Positions 1 through 5,140 of a stretch of DNA of 6,000 nt are shown piece by piece (within the stretch, counting starts at the first letter, position 1; each line of letters starts with the position of its first letter). The stretch spans positions 1 through 6,000 of the forward strand of contig CAKUFW010000103.1 of NCBI GenBank assembly GCA_934650975.1, written 5' to 3'. Both the position numbers and the translations under genes were made by a program. The DNA comes from an uncultured Collinsella sp. GTDB taxonomy: Bacteria > Actinomycetota > Coriobacteriia > Coriobacteriales > Coriobacteriaceae. Below the pieces are notes generated by a model that saw only the letters and a list, made by a program, of their open reading frames with translations, ran no database searches and was not told the DNA's origin.

Positions 1-1134
1 GAGGCCCCCGGCTTCCCGTTCTTCCTGCCCAACGGCATGATCCTTAAGAACACGCTGCTGGACTACTGGCGCGAGATCCACCAAAAGGCCGGCTACGTGG
101 AGATCTCCACGCCGCTCATCATGAACAAGCAGCTGTGGAAGACCTCGGGCCACTGGGACCACTACAAGGACAACATGTACTCCACCGTTATCGACGACGA
201 AGAGTACTGCATTAAGCCTATGAACTGCCCGGGCGGCGTGCTGGTGTACGCCTCCAAGCCGCACTCCTATCGCGAGCTGCCCATCCGCGCCGGCGAGATT
301 GGCCTGGTGCACCGCCACGAGCTGCGCGGCGCCCTGCACGGCCTGTTCCGCGTGCGCTGCTTTAACCAGGACGACGCCCACCTGTTTGTGCGTCCCGACC
401 AGCTGACCGACGAGATCGTGGGCGTGGTCAACCTCATCGACTCCGTGTACCAGAAGTTTGGCTTTAAGTACCACGTTGAGCTTTCCACCCGCCCCGAGGA
501 CTCCATGGGCTCGGACGAGGACTGGGCGCGCGCCGAGGAGGGCCTGCGCACCGCTCTGGAGCAGCTGCACATGGACTACGAGGTCAACGAGGGCGACGGC
601 GCCTTCTACGGCCCCAAGATCGACTTCCACCTGGAGGACTCGCTCGGCCGTACCTGGCAGTGCGGTACCGTCCAGCTCGACTTCCAGATGCCGCTCAACT
701 TTGACCTGGAGTACGTGGACGCCGACGGCACCAAGAAGCGCCCCATCATGCTGCATCGCGTGTGCTTTGGCTCCATCGAGCGCTTCATCGGTATTCTGAT
801 TGAGCACTTTGCGGGCAAGTTCCCCACCTGGCTGGCTCCCGTGCAGGTCAAGGCGCTTCCCGTCTCCGAGAAGAGCCGCGACTACGCTCACGAGGTGTGC
901 GCCAAGCTGGAGGAGGCCGGCATTCGCGTGGTCTGCGACGACCGCGACGAGAAGATCGGCTACAAGATCCGCGAGGCCCGCAGCATCGACCGCGTGCCCT
1001 ACATGCTCATCCTGGGCGAGAAGGAGGTCGAGGCCGGCAACATCTCCGTTCGCGATCGTTCCAACGAGACCGTTCAGATGAGCGTTGACGAGTTTGTGGC
1101 CAAGGTGACCGAGGAGATCAAGACCCGCGCCTAG
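1..1134 (+). CDS. thrS: Threonyl-tRNA synthetase, C-terminal part (5' end outside window)
   Basis: This class II aminoacyl-tRNA synthetase charges tRNA-Thr with threonine in the cytoplasm. The frame is open from base 1, so the gene starts upstream; 377 residues are visible, covering the catalytic core and the anticodon-binding domain, while any N-terminal TGS and editing domains lie outside. Visible marks are the MNCPGG segment, motif 2 (RHELRGALHGLFRVR, about residues 105-119 of the visible part, followed by QDDAH) and motif 3 (GSIERFIG, Arg at about 261). The three zinc ligands known from E. coli ThrRS have clear counterparts: Cys at codon 226-228, His at 379-381 and His at 754-756. The anticodon-binding domain starts near FPTWLAP (about residue 274). 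GC is high (39 of 60 bases in 601-660) with C-ending codons, as expected of a native, highly expressed gene. It is followed by a strong terminator and is transcriptionally separate from the polysaccharide genes. Confidence 0.97.
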   Translation, partial: EAPGFPFFLPNGMILKNTLLDYWREIHQKAGYVEISTPLIMNKQLWKTSGHWDHYKDNMYSTVIDDEEYCIKPMNCPGGVLVYASKPHSYRELPIRAGEIGLVHRHELRGALHGLFRVRCFNQDDAHLFVRPDQLTDEIVGVVNLIDSVYQKFGFKYHVELSTRPEDSMGSDEDWARAEEGLRTALEQLHMDYEVNEGDGAFYGPKIDFHLEDSLGRTWQCGTVQLDFQMPLNFDLEYVDADGTKKRPIMLHRVCFGSIERFIGILIEHFAGKFPTWLAPVQVKALPVSEKSRDYAHEVCAKLEEAGIRVVCDDRDEKIGYKIREARSIDRVPYMLILGEKEVEAGNISVRDRSNETVQMSVDEFVAKVTEEIKTRA

Positions 1135-1157
1135 CACAAACAACACAAGAATTAACA

Positions 1158-1191
1158 AAGGCGATCGTCCTCGCGGGCGGTCGCCTTTTTT
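1158..1191 (+). terminator. Intrinsic terminator of thrS
   Basis: Lying 23 bases after the thrS stop, this is a 13-bp stem (left arm 1158-1170, right arm 1175-1187, one T-G and one inner T-G wobble) closed by a TCGC tetraloop, with six T residues at 1186-1191. This is a textbook Rho-independent terminator. The sequence to the left of the stem is A-rich, so it may also work weakly for leftward transcription. Confidence 0.93.
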
Positions 1192-1202
1192 GTTGTCTAT
1201 AG

Positions 1203-1234
1203 AAGAAAAGCCGCTGGTTAGAGCGGCTTTCTTT
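1203..1234. terminator. Second, probably bidirectional terminator-like hairpin
   Basis: A perfect 9-bp stem (AAAGCCGCT at 1207-1215 against 1222-1230) with a 6-base loop is flanked by AAGA on the left and CTTT on the right, which can extend the stem with one bulged A. The A-rich left flank gives a U-rich tail for leftward transcripts, so it can act in both directions. It stands between thrS and the inverted-repeat promoter region and would insulate each from the other, including stopping any leftward transcript if the promoter were flipped. Confidence 0.7.
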
Positions 1235-1239
1235 GTTGT

Positions 1240-1375
1240 GCAAAAAGGTACAGGTTTTTGTAGAGGCGTATGGAGATGCATCCATTCGCGGCGCATTTTG
1301 TGCAATCTGGGAAAACGTCAGCAGTTTGCTCGTATAATGAGCAGCGTCGAAAGATACAAAAACCTGTACTTTTGC
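1240..1375. repeat. Inverted repeat pair flanking the operon promoter (candidate invertible segment)
   Basis: The left arm 1248-1262 (GTACAGGTTTTTGTA) and the right arm 1355-1369 are exact reverse complements over 15 bases. The similarity continues outward: GCAAAA at 1240-1245 matches TTTTGC at 1370-1375, with a 2-base offset (AG) in the left arm. The arms enclose 92 bp (1263-1354) that carry the -10 box at 1333-1338. Each arm is itself an imperfect dyad, TACA-N6-TGTA. Such an exact match at this distance is not expected by chance. It resembles invertible capsule promoters flanked by inverted repeats, but could equally be two operator sites: dyad centres are 106 bp apart, close to ten helical turns. 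No recombinase gene is visible in the window and no target duplication flanks the arms. Confidence 0.85.
1310..1345 (+). promoter_or_regulatory. Promoter of the polysaccharide operon
   Basis: A perfect -10 hexamer TATAAT lies at 1333-1338, placing the likely start of transcription near 1344-1346. No good -35 box exists at the right spacing (the bases at 1310-1315 are GGAAAA), so the promoter may need an activator. The -10 box sits in a small dyad: TGCTC at 1327-1331 pairs with GAGCA at 1339-1343. It is directed towards the NusG-like gene and lies wholly between the inverted repeat arms. Confidence 0.65.
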
Positions 1376-1378
1376 GAC
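1346..1378 (+). promoter_or_regulatory. Predicted hairpin at the 5' end of the operon leader RNA
   Basis: Bases 1346-1358 pair with 1365-1378: GTCG with CGAC, an A/G mismatch, AAGA with TTTT (one G-U), a bulged C at 1369, then TACA with TGTA, closing a 6-base AAAACC loop. The stem contains the right inverted-repeat arm, so the structure may simply be a by-product of a DNA site. It also lies at the very start of the predicted transcript, where it could stabilise the RNA or serve as a landing site for the encoded NusG paralogue. Confidence 0.45.
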
Positions 1379-1418
1379 TGCGCCTAGCTGCGAGCGAGAA
1401 GCCTGTTCTTAACGCCCT

Positions 1419-1440
1419 GCATCCGCGTGCGTCGCGGAGC
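1419..1440 (+). promoter_or_regulatory. GC-rich leader hairpin just before the ribosome binding site
   Basis: TCCGCG (1422-1427) pairs with CGCGGA (1433-1438) around a 5-base loop, and GC at 1419-1420 pairs with GC at 1439-1440 across one bulged A. It ends a few bases before the ribosome binding site of the NusG-like gene. LoaP-type NusG paralogues are known to act through a hairpin in the leader of their own operons, so this is a candidate RNA element; that role is inferred only. Confidence 0.4.
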
Positions 1441-1442
1441 TG

Positions 1443-1454
1443 AAGGGGGGGGAG
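1443..1454 (+). promoter_or_regulatory. Ribosome binding site with an 8-G tract
   Basis: AA is followed by eight G residues (1445-1452) and then AG, before ATG at 1458. The GGAG at the 3' end is only 3 bases from the ATG, while the G-run offers other pairings 5-8 bases away. A homopolymer inside a Shine-Dalgarno sequence can change length by slippage and so alter initiation. The next in-frame ATG (1470) would sit 15 bases from GGAG, which is too far. Confidence 0.6.
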
Positions 1455-1457
1455 AAC

Positions 1458-2048
1458 ATGGAGCAGACAATGCGGCGCCAAGAGCAGCTGCCTGGTGCCT
1501 TTAACGGCGCCACCACCAACAGCCAGCACGGCCGCGTGCGCTGGTATCTGGTCCACACCCCCAACGGTAAAGAGCGCGAGACCTGCGAAAAGGTCCGTCG
1601 CATTATCCCGCACGAGCTGATGCAGGACGCTTTTGTGATGCAAAAGGAGTTCTGGTTTAAGCGGGACGGTGCCTGGTCGCTCCAAACCAAACCCATGTAC
1701 AAGGAATATTTCTTCGTCGCCACGCGCGATGCCGCCACGCTCGACAAGGCTTTGGCCCAGTTGAGCTTTGGCTGTCGCATTGCCGGCAGTAAGGAGCGGG
1801 CCTATGCGCCCATGCCGGACGATGCGCAGGACTGGTACCGCAGCGTGCTGGACGACGACGGCGTGGTGCGCAACAGCGTCGCGCGTATAGAAGACGGCGT
1901 GCTGCACATAGAGCAGGGCCCACTTGTGGGGCAAGAGGCTCGGGTGAAGAAGATCGACCGTCATAAACGCTGGTGCCTAGTGGACGTGGGCGAAGGCGAC
2001 TCCGCATTTAGGGAGCTGCTTCCGTTAGACGTGCCCAGTAAGACGTAA
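1458..2048 (+). CDS. Specialised NusG-family transcription antiterminator
   Basis: This 196-residue protein is a NusG paralogue of the kind that heads polysaccharide or antibiotic operons (RfaH, UpxY, LoaP) and lets RNA polymerase read through long operons. After a polar tail of about 27 residues, the NGN domain runs from RWYLVHTPNGKE (residue 28) to about residue 105, with KPMYKEYFFVAT (79-90) matching the conserved PLFPGYVFV position of NusG. A KOW domain follows at about 150-180 (EQGPLVGQEARVKKI). It cannot be the housekeeping nusG, which normally lies with secE and rplK. ATG 1458 is chosen because of the adjacent G-rich ribosome binding site; ATG 1470 is a less likely alternative. It is the first gene of the operon, 69 bp before the sugar transferase, and its leader holds hairpins it might recognise. 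GC is fairly high, closer to thrS than to the downstream genes. Membership in a particular subfamily cannot be settled by eye. Confidence 0.88.
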   Translation: MEQTMRRQEQLPGAFNGATTNSQHGRVRWYLVHTPNGKERETCEKVRRIIPHELMQDAFVMQKEFWFKRDGAWSLQTKPMYKEYFFVATRDAATLDKALAQLSFGCRIAGSKERAYAPMPDDAQDWYRSVLDDDGVVRNSVARIEDGVLHIEQGPLVGQEARVKKIDRHKRWCLVDVGEGDSAFRELLPLDVPSKT

Positions 2049-2117
2049 GGGGACGCCGCACTGGCAATTCATTCGCATTTTGAATTCATCGATTGGGGGA
2101 TTCCTGGGGACAGGGAC
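2049..2117 (+). promoter_or_regulatory. Spacer with a ribosome-binding hairpin before the sugar transferase
   Basis: This is the largest gap inside the operon. TTCCTG (2101-2106) can pair with CAGGGA (2111-2116), one T-G wobble, around a GGGA loop of the GNRA type. The hairpin ends one base before the GTG start at 2118. The best Shine-Dalgarno, GGGGA at 2106-2110, lies in the loop, and another G-run (2095-2099) precedes it. This could tune translation. No convincing promoter or terminator is seen in the gap. Confidence 0.4.
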
Positions 2118-2831
2118 GTGGATTTGAACTTGACTACTAAAGAAGTGACAGGACAAAACGCGCCGGTGGGGGCCGCGCTCGTTGCCTGCGATATAAGGCC
2201 GAGTGGCACTGCTGCGTACCGCTTTTTTAAAAGGTTGTTCGATTTTGTATTCAGCTTTTGCGTGACCATTGTGCTATTTATTCCCATTGCAATAGTGTGC
2301 GTATTTATCTGCTTTGAGTCTTCCGGTAGTCCTGTATACGCGCAGGAACGCGTGGGCAAGGGCGGTAAGACAATCAAGATTCTTAAGCTTCGCAGTATGG
2401 TCACCGATGCCGGCAATGTGCAGAAGTACCTAAGCGCCGAGCAGCTACATCAGTGGGAAGTCGAGCGTAAGGTCGACGACGATCCCCGCATTACCAAGGT
2501 TGGTCAGTTCATTCGCAAGTGCTCAATCGACGAGATGCCGCAGTTTCTGAACGTGCTGAATGGTGACCTTTCCGTCATCGGTCCGCGTCCCATTACAAGA
2601 GATGAGCTCGAGCAGCACTTTTCCGACGAGGAAAAGGCAGAACTTTTGTCTGTCCAGCCTGGCATTACGGGCCTTTGGCAAGCGACCGATCGCAACGCTG
2701 CCACCTTCGAGAGCGGTTTGCGACAAAAAATCGAGCTCCACTACGTGCGCAACCGTTGCTTCCGAATGGACTGGAAATGCTTTACCGGCACCTTTGGTGC
2801 CATGTTCGGCAAGAAGAGGACGGGGCGTTAG
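2118..2831 (+). CDS. Undecaprenyl-phosphate sugar-1-phosphate transferase (bacterial sugar transferase family)
   Basis: This 237-residue monotopic phosphoglycosyl transferase moves a sugar-1-phosphate from a UDP-sugar to undecaprenyl phosphate at the inner face of the membrane, the first step of repeat-unit synthesis. Family marks are the membrane-entering hydrophobic segment at about 41-66 after KRLFD, the QERVGKGGKTIKILKLRSM block (76-94), DDPRITKVGQFIRK (121-134), the catalytic Asp-Glu in SIDEMPQ (D138, E139), NVLNGDLSVIGPRP (145-158) and QPGITGLWQ (180-188). It is the short, PglC-like form without the multi-helix N-terminal domain of WbaP/WcaJ. The start is GTG 2118: the frame upstream is closed by the TAA of the preceding gene at 2046, no ATG lies between, and GGGGA at 2106-2110 is correctly spaced. 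Its stop codon touches the ATG of the next gene. The sugar it transfers cannot be read from the sequence. Confidence 0.94.
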   Translation: MDLNLTTKEVTGQNAPVGAALVACDIRPSGTAAYRFFKRLFDFVFSFCVTIVLFIPIAIVCVFICFESSGSPVYAQERVGKGGKTIKILKLRSMVTDAGNVQKYLSAEQLHQWEVERKVDDDPRITKVGQFIRKCSIDEMPQFLNVLNGDLSVIGPRPITRDELEQHFSDEEKAELLSVQPGITGLWQATDRNAATFESGLRQKIELHYVRNRCFRMDWKCFTGTFGAMFGKKRTGR

Positions 2832-3935
2832 ATGGCTAATCCAATTCGTGTCGCACAGATAGTCGGAAAAATGAATGGCGGCGGCGTTGAGGCCGTCGTC
2901 ATGAATTACTACCGTCATATTGATCGTAGCAAAGTGCAGTTTGATTTCCTTATCGATTCCGATTCGTCGCTTGTCCCTCGCGAGGAGATTGAATCACTCG
3001 GTGGCAGAGTTTACGAGATTCCGCCCTACCAGCACGTAATTGAATACCAGCGAGAGCTTCAGCGCCTCTTTAAGGAAGAGGGCTGGAAGATTGTGCACAG
3101 TCACATCAATGCGCTTTCGGTTTTTCCACTTCGCGCTGCGAAGAAGGCGGGTGTCCCCGTGCGTATCGCCCATAGCCATTCTACGAGCGGAAAGGGCGAA
3201 CATGCCAAGAACGCTCTTAAGGCTGTGCTGAAAACACAATCCAATCGGTATCCGACGCACCGGTTTGCATGTAGTAAATTTGCCGGTGATTGGCTATTTG
3301 GAACAAGTGCTCAATTTACTGTTATGCGTAATGCCATCGATTTGTCTTTATTTGCTCCTGATGAGGAAGATCGTCTAAAGACGCGTCGATCGCTTGGTGT
3401 TGCCGACAATCAACTCCTAATTGGGCACATTGGTCGTTTTACAGAGCAGAAGAATCACTCATATTTGCTTGAGATATTCGATCAGGTTTTGAAGATTCGT
3501 AAAGATGCAGTACTGGTCTTGGTAGGTACTGGTCCGTTAGTTGAACAGATAAGGGACCAAGCTGATTGTCTGGGAATTAGTCATTCTGTTCAGTTTTTGG
3601 GCACTAGAAGCGATGCCGCATCTTTATATCGAGCATTTGATGTTTTCTGTCTGCCAAGCCTGTATGAAGGTCTCCCTATGGTCGGAGTTGAATGCCAGGC
3701 TTCGCACACACCCATTCTTGCGTCCGATGCCGTTACGTCTGAGACCGCTGTTACATCCATGATGCAATTCGAACCACTTTCGTGTTCCTGTTTGAAATGG
3801 GCCGAAAGACTTATCGAGTTGAGTACAAAGGTCTGTGCGCCTGGTGACGATGCCGGGTTGCAAGTCTTCGATATTGATGCCGCGGCCAGAGTTTTATTGG
3901 ATTGTTATACGAGCTATTTGGGCTCTACTGATTAA
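2832..3935 (+). CDS. Glycosyltransferase family 4 (GT-B, EpsF-like)
   Basis: This 367-residue cytoplasmic GT-B enzyme probably adds a sugar from a nucleotide donor to the lipid-linked repeat unit. The N-terminal domain starts with RVAQIVGKMNGGGVEAVVMNYYRHI (residues 6-30), whose Gly-rich loop and following helix are typical of capsule GT4 enzymes, and contains VHSHIN (88-93). The C-terminal donor domain shows IGRFTEQKNH (200-209, with R202 and K207 placed to bind the donor diphosphate), LVGTGP (230-235), FLGTRSD (255-261) and the E-x7-E motif in YEGLPMVGVE (E279 and E287). All expected catalytic features are present and the length is normal. ATG 2832 directly follows the TAG of the preceding gene, with GAGGA and GGGG about 6-12 bases upstream; this points to translational coupling. 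GC falls within the gene (24 of 60 bases at 3301-3360), suggesting a separate origin from thrS. Donor, acceptor and linkage are unknown. Confidence 0.95.
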   Translation: MANPIRVAQIVGKMNGGGVEAVVMNYYRHIDRSKVQFDFLIDSDSSLVPREEIESLGGRVYEIPPYQHVIEYQRELQRLFKEEGWKIVHSHINALSVFPLRAAKKAGVPVRIAHSHSTSGKGEHAKNALKAVLKTQSNRYPTHRFACSKFAGDWLFGTSAQFTVMRNAIDLSLFAPDEEDRLKTRRSLGVADNQLLIGHIGRFTEQKNHSYLLEIFDQVLKIRKDAVLVLVGTGPLVEQIRDQADCLGISHSVQFLGTRSDAASLYRAFDVFCLPSLYEGLPMVGVECQASHTPILASDAVTSETAVTSMMQFEPLSCSCLKWAERLIELSTKVCAPGDDAGLQVFDIDAAARVLLDCYTSYLGSTD

Positions 3936-3944
3936 GGGGATAGC

Positions 3945-5132
3945 TTGACTATTAAAAGATCTAAGCGAGTTGCGATCGCGTCTTGTCATGACAAAATCAA
4001 CTTTGGTAGCGTTCTTCAGGCATATGCGACCCAGCGTGCCCTTGAGGAACTGGGAGTCGAAGTCAATACTATTGATAAGCGTGGATTGGGTCGTGCTATT
4101 TCTGCAGGGCGCAACGATTACTATCTTGAGCATCTATTTGATGTAGATCTTTATCGAGCAAAGCTGGGATTTGTAAAGCATCGCATCAAGCAGAAGTTTG
4201 ATGCTGACTTTGGAAAGAAAATGGCAAAGAGGAAAAGTGCATTTTCCTCTTTCGAGTCGACTCATTTCAGTTTTACTCCTCAAGCTACTTCGTTTGAAGA
4301 GCTTGGGTCACTTGTAGCTGATTATGACAGCGTTGTTGTTGGTAGCGATCAGCTTTGGCTGCCTGTTAACATTGCTGGTAGGTACTTTACACTTTCCTTC
4401 GTGCAGCCTCCTGTTCGCAAAGTGTCTTATTCTACAAGTTTTGGAGTGTCTTCCCTTCCGGAAAGCTATCTTCGTAAAACAAGAGAGTTTCTATCTCATT
4501 TTTCGGCCGTTTCTGTTCGCGAGGATACTGGAGCGGACCTTGTTGAGAAAGCTACGGGTGTCCGATGCTCTGTTGTCTGCGACCCTACGATGCTGCTGAC
4601 TAGCGATCAGTGGTCAAGCCTTGCTGGTTCCTCATCGACTAGTGTTCCCGACGAGCCTTATATTTTCTGCTATTTCATGGGTAAGAATGCATGGAATCGT
4701 GAATGTGCTCAGGAGCTTGCAAGGAAACATAATCTGAAGATTGTCGCAATTGCTCATCCTGATGAGTATGTTAAGGCTGATGACGATTATGCGGATTATT
4801 ATCCTTGGGAGGCCGGTCCGGCTGAGTGGGTCAACCTGATTTCCCACGCTTCGTATGTCTGCACGGACTCTTTCCACGGAAGCGTATTCTCCAATATTTT
4901 TGAGGTGCCTTTCTTCTCGTTCCGTCGCCACGAGAATATGGGTGCACAGTCTACGAACTCACGAATTGACACATTGCTTCGAGTGCTTGGAAACTCTGAC
5001 CGCATTTGTGAATCGAAGGATGCTTTCCATACCGCTACGGCAAATGAAATCGACTTCGTTTCTGTTCGTCAGCGACTCGATGCATACAGGAATGAATCTG
5101 CCAATTGGCTTAAATCCGCTCTTGAGCTGTAG
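3945..5132 (+). CDS. Polysaccharide pyruvyl transferase family protein
   Basis: The family (CsaB/WcaK-type, GT-B-like fold) includes enzymes that move a pyruvyl group from phosphoenolpyruvate to sugars of surface polysaccharides as a ketal. The 395-residue protein shows KINFGSVLQAYATQRAL (17-33), DYDSVVVGSDQLW (126-138), VRKVSYSTSFG (157-167), the SAVSVREDTG segment (187-196), CDPTMLL (212-218) and the conserved C-terminal TDSFHGSVFSNIF (307-319). The start is TTG 3945: the frame is closed upstream by the TAA of the previous gene at 3933, the conserved N-terminus begins by residue 9, and AAGGGGA at 3934-3940 is a good ribosome binding site that overlaps that stop. It lies 9 bp after the GT4 gene and 8 bp before the FrhB-like gene, a pairing often seen in polysaccharide clusters. 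It is AT-richer than thrS (25 of 60 GC at 4201-4260). Whether it truly makes pyruvyl ketals is inferred from the family. Confidence 0.93.
   Translation: MTIKRSKRVAIASCHDKINFGSVLQAYATQRALEELGVEVNTIDKRGLGRAISAGRNDYYLEHLFDVDLYRAKLGFVKHRIKQKFDADFGKKMAKRKSAFSSFESTHFSFTPQATSFEELGSLVADYDSVVVGSDQLWLPVNIAGRYFTLSFVQPPVRKVSYSTSFGVSSLPESYLRKTREFLSHFSAVSVREDTGADLVEKATGVRCSVVCDPTMLLTSDQWSSLAGSSSTSVPDEPYIFCYFMGKNAWNRECAQELARKHNLKIVAIAHPDEYVKADDDYADYYPWEAGPAEWVNLISHASYVCTDSFHGSVFSNIFEVPFFSFRRHENMGAQSTNSRIDTLLRVLGNSDRICESKDAFHTATANEIDFVSVRQRLDAYRNESANWLKSALEL
4226..4252 (+). repeat. Perfect 11-bp inverted repeat inside the pyruvyltransferase gene
   Basis: AAAGAGGAAAA at 4226-4236 is the exact reverse complement of 4242-4252, with a 5-base GTGCA loop. 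The right arm is T-rich, giving a terminator-like shape without a GC-rich stem. It encodes the AKRKSAFSSF stretch (about residues 94-103), a charged, probably linker-like part of the protein where codon choice is free to vary. Confidence 0.8.
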
Positions 5133-5140
5133 GGAATATA

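Noticed and set aside
458..1088. Several Arg/Ser/Ala-rich frames overlapping thrS
   Set aside because: They are out-of-frame readings of GC-rich thrS codons; the thrS frame carries all conserved synthetase motifs.
1275..1282. Palindrome GATGCATC between the repeat arms
   Set aside because: Eight bases of symmetry are common by chance and it has no clear position relative to the promoter.
1240..1375. A miniature transposable element (MITE) with 21-23 bp terminal inverted repeats
   Set aside because: Size and repeats would fit, but no target duplication is visible at the ends and the element would consist mainly of the operon promoter; not excluded without a genome-wide copy count.
1190..1387. 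A possible 65-residue plus-strand open frame between thrS and the NusG-like gene
   Set aside because: It runs through a terminator hairpin, both inverted repeat arms and the promoter, lacks a ribosome binding site, and its product resembles no known protein.
1218..1964. A 248-residue minus-strand open frame opposite the NusG-like gene
   Set aside because: It lies antisense to a clearly recognised gene, its composition is that of a high-GC shadow frame, and it extends across the promoter region without recognisable motifs.
2061..2086. A second promoter in the spacer before the sugar transferase (CTGGCA, then TTGAAT)
   Set aside because: Both hexamers match the consensus poorly and the gene is explained by readthrough from the upstream promoter.
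2101..2117. A REP-like element suggested by the CTGGGGACAGGGAC string
   Set aside because: Only one short copy is present and it is explained as a ribosome binding region; no second copy or flanking element is seen in the window.
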